DNA of 64,000 bases from Tenrec ecaudatus (lineage: Eukaryota; Chordata; Mammalia; Afrosoricida; Tenrecidae), in assembly GCF_050624435.1 (NCBI RefSeq), contig NC_134541.1, positions 5,839,983-5,903,982 on the forward strand. Direction: 5' to 3'. Under the pieces are notes generated by a model. That model made no database searches. It was not told the origin of the DNA and saw only the letters and a list, made by a program, of their open reading frames with translations. The position numbers were made by a program, and so were the translations under genes. Positions 53,128-64,000 of this stretch are shown in pieces (within the stretch, counting starts at the first letter, position 1; each line of letters starts with the position of its first letter).

Positions 53128-54030
53128 AAAAAAATCATTTTGTTCGGGGTTCATACAATTCTTATCACAATCCATAAGTATATCCGTTGTGTCAAGCACA
53201 TTTGTTGCCATCATCATTTTCAAAACATTTTCTTTCTACTTGAATCTGTTATCAACTTCTCATTCCCCTTTCCCCCCCATCATAAACCCTTGATAATTTA
53301 TAAATTGGGATTATTTTTTGATGTCTTAAACTTACCTATATGTCCCTTCACCCACGTTTCTGTTGTCCATCCCCCAGGGTGGGGGTTATATGTAGATTAT
53401 TGTGATTGGTTTCCCCTCTCTCCACCCACCTTCCCCTTCCCCTCCCGGTATGGCTACTCTTAGTATTGGTCCTGAGGGGTTTATCTGTCCTGGATTCCCT
53501 GTGTTTCCAGCTCTTCTCTTTACCAGTTTTCATGCTCTGGCCTAGCCAGATTTGTAAGGTAGAATTGGGGTCATGATAGTGGGGAAGGGAGGAAGCTTTA
53601 AAGAACTAGAGGACAGCTGTGTTTCATTGGTGCTATACTGCACTCTGACGCTCTTCCCTGTGACCCTCCTGTAAGGGGATGTCCCATTGCCTACAGATGG
53701 ACTTTGGGTGTCCATTCCCAATTCCACCTAATTTACAATATGATTTTTTTGCTTCTAGGATTTTGATGCCGGATACTTGATCCTATGACACCTCATACGC
53801 TGTCTGCTTCTTCCATAGAGCCTTAGTTGCTTCTCAGCCAGATGGCCACTTATCTTCAAGCCTTTAAGACCCCAGACCCTATATCTTTTGATTGCCGGGC
53901 ACCATCAGCTTTCTTCATAATTGCTTATGCACCTGCTTTTGCTTCAGTGATCTTGTTCAAAAGGTGAGCGTCATGGAATGCCAGGTTGACAGAACAAAGT
54001 GCTCTTGGGTTGAGGGAGTACTTCAGTAGA
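53128..54030 (-). mobile_element. L1 3' UTR fragment
   Basis: Antisense L1 tail with its A-run at 53,128 ('aaatcattttgttcggggttcatac') through to the 'gaccccagaccctatatcttttgat' region (single-unit version) at about 54,030. Confidence 0.8.
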
Positions 54031-56220
54031 GGCCCAGTGAATCCTTACTTGTGGCCTCTAATCCTAGGCCTCTTCACAGGGATCCGGGCCTCTCCTATTG
54101 TTTTCAGTCAACAGGCAGAGGTGTCAGTCTACTTGGATTCCTGGATTTTCTACCCTGATTCATTTCTGGTCTAGAAGCCCTCACGTCAGTTCCATGCCGC
54201 TCGCTCTTTCCTGCAAAACATGACTGCACCCTTCTCACCCACACAGCTCAGACTGAAGCGGTGAGGACACAGACAGCAGCTGAACTGTCAGCTGGTCTGA
54301 CACAGTGCAGCTACTGCTAACTTTCACAAGCAGTGTCTGACAGGGACTCCCACCTGATGACAATCACTTCTGTCCCCCTGGACCAGCAAAGGCCCCAGCT
54401 CAACACCTCACCTATCAGCGGTGAGTGACAATACACCCTCTGCCAAGCCCCTACTGCATGTGATGTGAGGAGGGTTGGCGGGGAGGCATATGCTACACTG
54501 AGTGCTCCATGGAAATCACTCTCATGTGTAGCATTCTCTGCTTGTTCAGACAAGAAGAACCAGAGGTAGATGAGCAGCCAGTCCCCTGCAAACAGTACAT
54601 AAATAATATTCCTTCCAGCACCAGGTGGTATGCCCCCAGGTGTTCTTTGATCACACAAAACCTTCCTTCTCATCAAGGGATGATCTCTTTCACTCATCCT
54701 CTAGGTCAGCAACAGATATACAAATGTGCTTGATACAACTGATGTTTGGATTGTTATGAGCTGTAAGAGAACCCAGTACCAGAGGTTAAATTGTGAACAG
54801 TCAATTTTCAGAAGTTATGCATGACAGTTGGAGGCCAGGGCACAGGGAATCACAAGCCTTTGGTGATTCCCCTCAAATCATAGTACAGCAATGTGCATAT
54901 CCTTGCTATTAACAGCATGGTAAACTTGATTATGACAGATCTAATCAGGTTAAAACTTAACACCTGATCATTTGATTGACCTATTTTACAATTGTCCTAG
55001 TGTTTAATATTTCCTGCTTTTTTCTCAATTGAGGTTTTCTTCCTATGACTTATATTTTGATATTGTTGTTGGTCTTTTTCTAATGGCTTTGTTTGATTGC
55101 TTGCTTTTTATTTTATACCCTTTCCAGTATATGAAAATCGGGAGGGGTTAATCTATAGATAGTAATGGGTGTAATACTTATTTGAGGTACAGGAGGGGGA
55201 ACTGGAGGGAAATGGTGAGCTAATAACGAATACAGGAAAAAATGTTTTAGAACTGATTGTAGTGATAATTATAGAACTCTTTTCAATATGCTTGAACTAT
55301 GGTAGTGAATGGTATGGGAATTGTCTCAATTAAACTATCTACATTTTTAAAAGAGTTAGTTCTTATCATACTTTGAGGTCCTTACATTTGAACTCCAGCT
55401 AAAAGATGCACAGGCAATGAGGTGACTGACAATGGCAGTAGTGAATGATCCCTGTGGGGTGTGACAGTTCTCAATGTGTACTCACATACAAGGATAAGAA
55501 GAGATTCATGAAAACACGATTGACTATGAAAGGTTGAATCAGAAGGCAGGTCTATGGTATTTGCATTAGAGCCTAAAATCTAAAAGCATTTGGTTTCTGA
55601 AGGACTGAACTACTTAGGAACCCTGACTCCATGCGGTGCCTTCACATACATTTAGGTCTTTAAATGACTTCCTAGTGCTCTGGATCACTAAATCACAATG
55701 TGCCAATTCGGAAATCTTACAAGAAGAGTCCCTTTCCAAAAGAAAGACCGTGATGGGAAGTAGATTACAAGTCCAAGGAGCCTTCAGAGAGGCAACTTCC
55801 CACAGAATGAGCTGGTTTTCCCCTGAAGAATTAAGGAACTTGGAAGAAAAGTCTGGCGATCTTCCTCTAAAACCGTCGGTGAAAATCCTATGGAGCACAC
55901 GTCTACTCTGCTAGGCATGGAGGCTCTGCATGCACTGTCATCAACGCCACAGAAATGGGTTCAGTTTCACCCACAGGCATAGCTGCTGGGCTGGGAATAT
56001 ACTTGGGGTTGGAAATTGGCTGTTGGAGGAAGTTCACTGAATCAGTCTATCACTACACCCTGGCCCTGCCCCCCCACCCCCCACAGACTTGCTTGTCCAT
56101 CCTGGGAGCATTTGAAGCACAGCATGGGCCTGGTACAGGCACTACGAAAATCTCCACTCCAAAGAGCTGATTCTGACTCAGTTTCACACCACAGCTGTTT
56201 TTGTTGGTTTATTTCTACTA
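54030..56220. other. No gene seen
   Basis: Several frames of 70-130 codons occur but none resembles a protein or keeps exon features. 55,100-55,360 looks like a diverged repeat. Confidence 0.5.
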
Positions 56221-56224
56221 GGTG

Positions 56225-56440
56225 CCTTTGTCACATAAAAGTTACAGCTATAGAGTCCATTCTGACTCAGTGCAATCCTATAGGACAAGGTCGAACTGCT
56301 CCTGGGAGTTTCTGAGTATGTAGCTCTTTCTGGGGGTAGAAAGTCCTGTTTTTCTCCCTTGGAGAGGCAGGTGGTTGGTTTTGAACTGCTGACCCTGTGG
56401 TTAGCAGTCCAACTATTAACCACTAGAACACCAGGCCATT
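56225..56440 (-). repeat. AfroSINE-type SINE
   Basis: Antisense, nearly complete: 'gactcagtgcaatcctataggacaaggtcgaactgc' to 'taaccactagaacaccaggcc'. A second partial copy is at about 57,030-57,120. The rest of 56,440-57,190 shows no gene. Confidence 0.8.
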
Positions 56441-57479
56441 TTGGTCACATACTTGGTTAAATATTTACATTTTCAACACAAATCCCAGCAATTTGGAGTT
56501 AAGATTTTTGAAATGGCATCTTGATTCTCCTGACTGATTACAAGGCCTTATTCTGCCAATTCCAACTATAGGACAGACTGCTTGTAAGGTAGTTGCAACC
56601 TTACAAAACTTGACAAGATTTCTAGGATTGGAACCGTCATGGAAGCAGAGAGCCTCATGTTTTCCTGCAAGCAGAGCATGTGGTGAGTTCCAAACCACCC
56701 AGAGATAAGCCACAGCTCCCCAGGGGTCTTGTGGGGTGAGACACACACCTGTAAGTCACTCCATAGAGGAATATTCTCTCCACACCAATCCCACTGGCAC
56801 CTTTGCATCACAATGCATACCACAATTACCATCTCTAGAGGCAGTGGCCACCGCCTGTAAACACATTGTTTGCTGTGGATTTCAAGGGGAAACTGTGGGC
56901 CAAAGTGTGGATCACTTGTATAGATGGCAGCTTTCTTTCTTGGACAAACTGGAACTGGGAATTAGGCAGACTTTTCGAAGGGTGGACCTGATCTACCCCA
57001 GTGGGATTCCTAGACTAATCAAGGGAAGAGAAAGCCTCATCTTCCTCATGGGAAGAGAAGCCACCGGGGTTTCTCTTGCTGACCTTGTGGTTGGCAGCCA
57101 CAGTATCACTCACTCTGTCACCAGAGTTCCTTGTGTGCGTACTAACGGAGTTTGGTTTTCTTGTTTCAAAATGGAATTTGCCAGCCCTGCTAACCTATCT
57201 CAATAGTAGCAAAATGATGTGTCCCAATGAGATAACAAAAAGTTTCCCCGGAGAGAACATACTTGAATCTTGGGACTTCGTTCAGGTGTCTCACATGGAC
57301 TCAAGGATCCCGCGCGGGATCACAGTCACAAGAAGGCTCAGCCAGCCCTTCTAACCGGTCTCAAAATCTCTCCCACCTCTAACATCTCTAGAACAGCACG
57401 CAGACCTGGCACGCTCTCACGCGCCTACGGATATTACACCGACAGAATATGACCCCCTGAAGTAGGTTTCCGTGATGGT

Positions 57480-58360
57480 TTCCCTCGGCTACTCCGGATC
57501 CCACAGAGAACAAAAAATGCAACACCAATTAAGCGCTCTCCAGCAGAAAACTGCCAGGTGTGTGGTTTACCAAGCCTCCGCCCGGCAAGGGCGGATGGGA
57601 GGTTACTTGCTGCCGTCCGCACCCACGCAACCCTAAGGCCCGGAAACGCGTGGTCCGAGGAGCCCACTTTATGCTCTCTGACCTACTGTAACCCCACCGT
57701 CTCAAACAAGAAATTCGAAGTTCGGGGTCCCTCTCGGCGCAGCCACAGCCCAGGAGTCAGGGGCCACGGAGCGCCCGCAGCTGCAGGACCAGGCCATCTC
57801 CCGCCCTTTCCCGCCCCAGACGCGCGTCCAGAGCAGCGCGCCTTCCCCAGAGCGCGATCCTGGAACCAGGGGACGTTGAGCCCCCAGAGCGCAGCCCCGG
57901 CCACCGCCCGAACCCTCCCCGTCCGACGCTGGGCCCACCTTCCCTGCTCCTCGTGACCGCGCGGGAAAAGCCACTCGGGCGTCGAGGACCCCGCGGCCGC
58001 GCTCGTCCGTCCGTCCGTCAGTCAGTCAGTCAGCGGCGCGGGCTTCCCGGGAGCCCGTCCGCAAGGCGCTCAGGCTGCGGGTCCCTCGGCCGCCACGAAG
58101 CCGCCGCGGGGCAGGCGGGACGGGACAGGGTGGTCACTGCGTCCTCGGCTCCCGGTCCCGCCCTCAGAATACCTCGCAGCCACTGCTTTTCACCTCGCAG
58201 CCACTGCTCACTTAAGTCTCCCGCCTTCCTCCCCAAAATCCTCCAGGGAAAGAAGCCCCAGCGGCGAATCCTCGCCGCGCGATGACGTCGGAGGCCGGGC
58301 GCGGGCGCCCCCTAGCGCCGGCTGCCGAGTGTGGTCTCCACCACACTGTCTCCTGAAGTA
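57480..58360. promoter_or_regulatory. CpG island B, candidate promoter
   Basis: Near-identical to island A, with one extra GTCC and one extra GTCA unit at about 58,005-58,032. Carries the CRE-like TGACGTCG (58,283-58,290) and the CTCF-like motif. It is 4.6 kb upstream of the ATG of ZNF copy B on the minus strand, yet its sequence points the other way than expected, so it may act in both directions or serve a gene to the right. Confidence 0.65.
58305..58318 (-). promoter_or_regulatory. CTCF-like core motif in island B
   Basis: Same 14 bases and orientation as 5,930-5,943. Confidence 0.45.
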
Positions 58361-58591
58361 GAACCCAAGGGCTGCAGTCCCTGCTGGCGAAGCCCCCAGT
58401 GGGCCTGCCCTTGACTGAAGGACAACAGGCTGGGAGGACAAAGCCCACTCTCACCGTCTCCGTCCAGTGTTACCCTCACCCCCAGGGCTTTCCTGTGATT
58501 GTGTTCCTCCTCCCTAAGTCCTCAAGGCCTGCTACAAACTACCATCATGCTCACAGGAAATAGACTGTTATCAATGTAAAATACATACAAA

Positions 58592-59229
58592 GTCTATGGG
58601 TGGGAGCAATTGTAAGATTATAATATGCAAGGATAATTGTAAAGTCACAGAGAATAGGAGAGAGAGGAGGGAGAATAAAATAGACACATTTTATGGTAGC
58701 ATGCTCCCTTGGGGATGGCCATGATCTCAGCAACCAGTTCTGAGCAGAGAGCAGGAGGAGGGAGAGAGCCTATGCTTAAGGGAGAGCAAGCTCACTTGAT
58801 TGCAGGTAACCACATAAGTCACAGGACAGGTTGTACAATAGGTATATGCATCACAGGAAGGGGATGAGCTAGTGGTGTACATGTGATAGGAAGGGGAGGG
58901 AGTAGGGGTACACGTGCCGAGATGGGCAAGTCCTAGATTCAAGATGACAGCCTAACCTTGGTCAGCCTTGAGTTGCCTTGGCCTTGGGTCTGTGCTCCCC
59001 TACAGGGAAACAATCCATTCCCTTCATCAGAAGGGAATGGGCCCTACTTAGGGTGGGACAGACTATGCACTCTGATTGCTTTAGATGGATAACCCTCAGG
59101 GAGAATAACCTCTAAGTGGCTTGCATTGACCTCCGAGTATACAGTCTTACCATGTGTAGCAAGCAGCTTCTTAGGTTTGCCATATATTTTGGGGAGATAC
59201 AATCTGGGGAAAAAACCTTCTTGCATCCC
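58592..59229. repeat. Solo LTR-like element, family 3
   Basis: About 640 bp inserted between 'aaagtctatgg' and 'atttggtaaatttaatc', which are contiguous in segment A. Shares both ends with 37,335-37,950. Confidence 0.75.
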
Positions 59230-59344
59230 ACAATTTGGTAAATTTAATCTATCCTTTATCTGGTAGTTAGACTTATTCAAAGAATAATTTAATTTTTAAA
59301 CTAGTAATCAAGAAGTATCTTTTCAAAACTCTGCCAGTTATGAA

Positions 59345-60015
59345 CATATGTGTTAGATTCAAAATCAAAATACCAAACTCACTGCCAAAAAGTCAATGTG
59401 CACTCTACAGTGTCGTCACCCAGCTTAGCTAGAAGAACTCCATTTTGTCAAAATTGCTGTCCTGTATAACCTCAGCCTTGCTATTCCCAGCCCCACCAGA
59501 TAGCCTGTTTCATCCACAAACACTCATGCCAGATAAGCTCCTCCCAACCACCCAAGGAACCTTCACACACCCTGAGGACCTACCCCTTTCCCCTCAGGGT
59601 CACATATCTGCCCTGTAAACCAGGAATGTAGTAAATCTGAACAGACCCTGACTCACCTCCTGGAGTCCCTTCCTGATCCTCTCCCAATAGCCTGCCTGAT
59701 AATCAAAGAATAACTACCTGTCACCTGAATAAACCCTGTCTATTGCCCTTGATGAGGATTTTTTTCCTAGGTGTTAGGCTTCTCTCTTGGCCTAACTAGC
59801 TGTCATAAAGGGCTGAGTCTGTAATTTTAATAAAGTGGTATAGTTGGATCTCCCTCCACTGTTTAATATGCATGGTAGAACTGCCCTAGTGACTTTCCCA
59901 GATTACTGCTCTGTATGGGACTAGAAAGTCTTTCTCCCATTGAGCTGCTTGCAGTTTCCCACTGCATCCATTTGGGTTAGCAACCAGGTGCAAGACCACT
60001 AGGTCACCAGGTCAG
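59345..60015 (-). repeat. AfroSINE split by a solo LTR
   Basis: Antisense SINE shared with 6490-6880; here it is interrupted by the LTR at 59,411-59,872 instead of a SPIN element. Confidence 0.75.
59411..59872 (+). repeat. Solo LTR, family 1 (copy C)
   Basis: TGTCGTCACCCAGCTTAGC..; AATAAAGTGG near 59,830; ends '..gtttaatatgca'. Confidence 0.75.
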
Positions 60016-60289
60016 GTCGCAGTGTTAGATCAGAAACATTTTTTAAAGTGAAACCTTTTAATATGTAAGGAAAAAATATTTCATTTGGAAATAAAATGTG
60101 GTAAAGTAATGAAATGATGACACCTGAAAAATCTGTTAAATGGATATTAAAGTACCTAGAATAGAGTTTTTGCTTCTCCTTGGGAAGTCCTTGTGTAGTT
60201 GTATGTGTTGATTTAAGAAGTTTAAAATTATTTAATTATTTCTTGTTTTCTACCCCAAAGGAAAGTTCATTTTCACTCAAATCTTCTAT

Positions 60290-60420
60290 TATTTTGCAGA
60301 CTGTCCATTCCCAGAAACTAAACAATCCAGACCGCCGACAAGTTCAGAAGAAAACGTTTTATTACCTGTGCAGGGACTTTCAGCGCTCCTTGACAGGAGA
60401 CTGAACAGTCACCTGGCTAA
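60290..60420 (-). repeat. LTR fragment related to the class I ERV
   Basis: 'gaccgccgacaagttcagaagaaaacg..ttattacctgtgcagggac' is the reverse complement of the R/U5 part of the LTR at 18,104-18,522 with few changes. It is cut by the L1 that follows. Confidence 0.75.
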
Positions 60421-60429
60421 TTTTCCAAA

Positions 60430-63400
60430 GTTTTGATTTTTTTATTATTATTATGTTTAATCATTTTATTAGGGGCTCATACAACTCCTATCACAAATCA
60501 TATATACATCAATTGTGTAAAGCACATTTGTACATTCTTTGCCCTCATCATTTTCAAAGCATTTGCTCTCCACTTAAGCCCTTGGCATCAGGCCCTCTCT
60601 TTTTTCCCCTCCCTCCCTGCTAACCCCTGACTCATGAACCTTTGGTAATTTATAAATTATTATTTTGTCACATCTTGCCCTGTCTGACATCTCCCTTCAT
60701 CCCTTTTTCTGCTGTCTGTCCCCCAGGGAGGAGGTCACATGTAGATCCTTATACTCAGTTTCCTCTTTCCAACCCACACTCCCTCTACCCTCCCAGTATC
60801 GCCACTCACATTCCTGGTCCTGAAGGTATCATCTGCCCTGGATTCTCCATGCCTCTAGTTCCCCTCTGAATCAGTGTATATCCTCTGGTCTAGCCAGACT
60901 TGCAAGGTAGAATTCCGATTATGATACTGGGGGCAGGGGGGAGCATTTACGAACTAGAAGAAAATTGTATTCTTCGTCAGTGCTACATTGCACCCTGACT
61001 CATCTCCTCCCCTAGACCCCTCTTCAGGGGATCTCCAGTGGCCAACAAATGGGCTTTGGGTCTCCACTTTGCACTTCCTCCTTCATGCACTATGGTAAGT
61101 TTTTTTGTTCTGATGATACCTGATACTTGATCTCATCCACGCCTTATGATCACATAGGCTGGTGTGCTTCTTCCATGTGGGCTTTGTTGCTTCTGAGCTA
61201 GATGGCTGCTTGTTTACCTTCAAGTCTTTAAGACCACAGATGCTATACATTTTGATAGTCGGGCACCATCAGCTTCCTTCACTAGATTTGCTTATGCACA
61301 CATTTGTCCTCAGCGATCATATCATGGAGGTGTGCACCCAATGATATGGTTTTTTGTTCTTTGATGCCTGATAACTGATCCCTTTGGAACCTCATGATCA
61401 CACAGGTGTGATATTCCATGTGGGCTTTGTTGCTTCTCATCTAGATGGCCGGTTGTTTATCTTCAAGCCTTTAAGACCCCAGACACTATCTCTTTTGATA
61501 GCCAGGCACCATCAGCTTTCTTCACCACGTTTGCTCATTCACCCGCTTTGTCTTCAGCGGTTGTGTCAGGAGGGTGAACATCATAGAATACCAATTTAAT
61601 AGAAGAAAGTATTCTTGCATTGAGGGAGTACTTGAGTGGAGGCGCAATGTCCTTCCACCACCTTAATACTAAACCTATAAATATAGACACATAGATCTAT
61701 TTCCCCATCCTCATACATATTTGCATATGAACATGTCTTTGTCTAGACCTCTATAAATGCCCATTGTCTCCCAGCTCTTTCCTCTATTTCCTTTGACTAT
61801 CCTCCTGTCCCACTATCATGCTCCGTCCCCACCTGGGTTTCAGCAATACCTCTTGGTTACATTACCCTTGATCATGCCCCACCAGACCTCCCACACCCAC
61901 CTCACCACCAATTTGGATCACTTGTTGTTCCCTCGTCTGTGGGTTTGTTAACACCACTTCCTTACTCCCCCAAATCCCCCTATCCTCTTTCCCCCCAGAA
62001 CTGTTGGTCCCATTGTTTTTCCTCCAGATTGTTCATCCAGCCTATCTTACTTAGAAAGACCTGTGGAGATAATAACATGCACAAAAAAAGACAGAGCAAA
62101 ACCAAACAATAATATTCAATAAAACAACAACAAACCACTGACAAAGAACAAAACAAAGCACAACAAGAAAGAAAAGTTTGTAGTTAGTTCAAGGACTGTT
62201 TGTTGGCCTTTAGGAGTGTTTTCCTGTCCTGTCTGTTGGGGCCCCACGCCCTGGCCCCAAAGTCCACCTTCAACATTCCCTGGGGATCTTGCTACTCCAT
62301 TCCCTTGCTGTTCCGCTGCACTCCCCCAGTGCTTTGCCTCAGTGTGGTGGGATCAGGTCGGGCGCAATTCCCACACTGTGTCTCCAGTGTTGTCCCCTGC
62401 AGGGCCCATGGGTCAGTGAAGGACGTCATATCTCATAGTGGGGCCGGCCATGTGGTCCTCTCTGTGGACTGACTGCTCTAATTGGGGTGATTGTTCTCAA
62501 GGCCTGGTGGGCCAGGATGTGGTCCACTCTCTCCTATTCCCCCTTCATCTGCTCCCGTGTGCTCTGATCAGATATGTCCCTCTCCCAGAGCTTCAGATTC
62601 AATGCTGTTCTTTGAAATAAATTCTTCTGGGGGGAGGGGCAGGCGTCTGCTTACTATTTGGAACTAGGGCGAGCCCACCAGACTTTCTGTTGGTTCCCTA
62701 CTCCACGCCCGCCAGAATGTTGCATTCACACCTTGGGGCACTGGGTTGAAGTCTGGTCCCTCATTCCCTGTGGAGATATAAACAATACCCTCCCCTTGGG
62801 TGGGTTAAAGCCCCATATCCCCGCTACCCATTTCTTCCTTATTTTCATCGTTTTTAAAAAAATTTCCCCACCTCCTCCCCAGTTGTCTACCGTGTGCATC
62901 CGTGGATTTGATATGGTCTCTGCCATACTACACGGTCCTCACCCCAAGAATGCTTGTATACAGCTTTTTTCCTATGCCTCTTTTGCATTTTTTTAAATGC
63001 TTTTCTCAGCGGGCTCATGTTGTACTTGTCCTTTTGTGCCTGACTTGCTTTGCTTAGCATGACTTCCTCCAGTTCTTCCCATGCTGCTATGTGTTTCATA
63101 CGTTCATCACTTCTTTTTAGCGATGCGTAGTATTCCACTGTATGTATATACCACAGTTGTTGGTTTTTTTATATACCACAGTTTTTTAATCCAATCATCA
63201 GTTGATGGAAATGTGGGTTGCTTCCAACTCCTTGCAATTGTGAACTGTGCCGCAATGAACACTGGAGCACAGATGTCTGACCTTGATTTGTTCTTGCCTC
63301 TTCTGGGTATGTGCCCAGGAGGGGGAATGCTGGGTCATATGGTAACTGGATTTCCATCTGTTTTAGATATCACCAGATTGATTTCCATAGTGGCTGTACA

Positions 63401-64000
63401 TACTTACAAGTCCACGAGCAGAGGATGAGAGTTCCCGTCTCCCCACAGCGCCTCCAACACTTGTTGCTTTCTGATTTTTTGAATTGGGCTACCTTTGTGG
63501 ATGTTAGGTGGTACCTCATTGTTGTTTAATTTGCATTTCTTTTATGGCTAAAGATCAGGAACATTTTTTCATATGTTTGTTAGCCATTCGGATTTCTGCC
63601 CATGTGAAACTTCTGTTCAAGTCCTTTGCCCACCTCTCAAGTGGGCAAGTTGTTTTATTTTTTTGGAAGCTAGCAGTGTATTATAGATTTTAGTAATAAG
63701 GCCTTTGTCTGATGTGTCATTGCTAAAGATGTTTTCCCAGTCCGTGGACTCTCTTGGTGAATTCTTTTGATGTACACAGGTGTTTTATATTCAGTATATC
63801 CCATTTGTCAATTTGTGCCTCCTCAGTGTTTGTGTCCTTCCCTATTTCCGATAGCCCATGTATTCCCTGTGCCAAAGTTCTCAAATTGGTCCCTATTCCC
63901 CCATTGATGGCCCGAATAGTTTGGGGTTTAACTTCAAGGTCTGTGATCCACCTTGAGTTTATTCTTCTGCATTGAGTGAGATAAGGGCCTTTTGCATTTT
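60430..64000 (-). mobile_element. LINE-1, minus strand: ORF2 C-terminus and long 3' UTR
   Basis: 3' end at about 60,440 ('taatcattttattaggggctcatac' antisense, T-rich). A 3' UTR of about 2.4 kb includes the doubled unit of about 241 bp (61,140-61,580). ORF2 C-terminal sequence begins near 62,890 (MEYYASLKRSDERMKHIAAWEELEEVMLSK on the minus strand at 63,138) and continues past the window. This is the least decayed L1 here. Confidence 0.88.

Larger units (their letters stand above)
57190..60230 (+). repeat. Direct segmental duplication, copy B (partner 4,230-7,120)
   Basis: Same order and orientation as 4,230-7,120, enlarged by two LTR insertions. It lies upstream of ZNF copy B but has the orientation seen upstream of copy A. 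Confidence 0.85.

Noticed and set aside
54317-54697. 126-codon open frame on the minus strand
   Set aside because: No recognisable domain, no exon signals and no conservation hint; frames of this length occur by chance here.

Overview
The window is mammalian nuclear DNA, most likely afrotherian and probably a tenrec such as Echinops telfairi. The grounds are: many AfroSINE-type tRNA-derived SINEs (ending in the 'cctatagggt..ctatgagtcggaatcgactcgacggcagtgggtt' type of sequence, here diverged); LINE-1 copies with an unusually long 3' UTR ending in a short '..gagcccctaataaaatgattt' tail; and SPIN-like hAT mini-transposons (TIR CAGTGGTTCTCAACC), a horizontally transferred family I recall from tenrec and a few other tetrapods. 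The species call is inference. All coordinates were read by hand; repeat edges are good to about 5-30 bases unless target-site duplications (TSDs) are given.

The host-gene content is a small KRAB C2H2 zinc-finger cluster that resembles ZNF343 (the ZNF133/ZNF169/PRDM9 group in style). Copy B, on the minus strand at 52.9-47.0 kb, has four coding exons that join in phase: an ATG exon, a 59-bp exon, a 127-bp KRAB-A exon and a long zinc-finger exon. They predict an uninterrupted protein of about 530 residues with ten C2H2 fingers. Copy A, on the plus strand, is a pseudogene. Its KRAB-A relic is at 9.4 kb and its zinc-finger exon at 22.3-24.5 kb, and its KRAB-to-finger intron has been stretched from about 2.4 kb to about 12.8 kb by transposons. 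A third, badly decayed finger block lies at 44.1-45.0 kb (minus). Two near-identical CpG islands (5.1-6.0 and 57.5-58.4 kb) sit at the outer edges as direct repeats, although the finger genes are inverted relative to each other.

Layout: 0-4.1 kb, ERV-L provirus (minus; pol, gag, 5' LTR). 4.2-7.1 kb, direct-repeat segment with CpG island A. 7.2-10.5 kb, LTR, SINEs and the KRAB relic of copy A. 10.5-15.4 kb, L1 3' UTR hosting a truncated class II ERV (minus, tRNA-Lys-type primer site, gag) and a solo LTR. 15.4-17.1 kb, an LTR split by a processed pseudogene. 18.1-20.4 kb, truncated class I gamma-type ERV (plus, tRNA-Gln-type primer site, gag). 20.4-24.6 kb, finger exon of copy A. 26.1-26.6 kb, solo LTR. 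26.9-30.4 kb, minus-strand L1 carrying a U1 snRNA retropseudogene. 31.5-40.4 kb, plus-strand L1 broken by nested L1 ends, LTRs and a chimeric L1 retroposon. 40.4-46.7 kb, hAT elements, LTRs and decayed fingers. 46.7-52.9 kb, KRAB-ZNF copy B. 53.1-54.0 kb, L1 tail. 57.2-60.2 kb, direct-repeat segment with CpG island B. 60.4-64 kb, another minus-strand L1.

The cluster reads as a KRAB-ZNF duplication, with one copy kept and one dying, inside a dense deposit of the retroelements that KRAB-ZNF proteins typically silence through TRIM28. No evidence here shows which element, if any, copy B binds.
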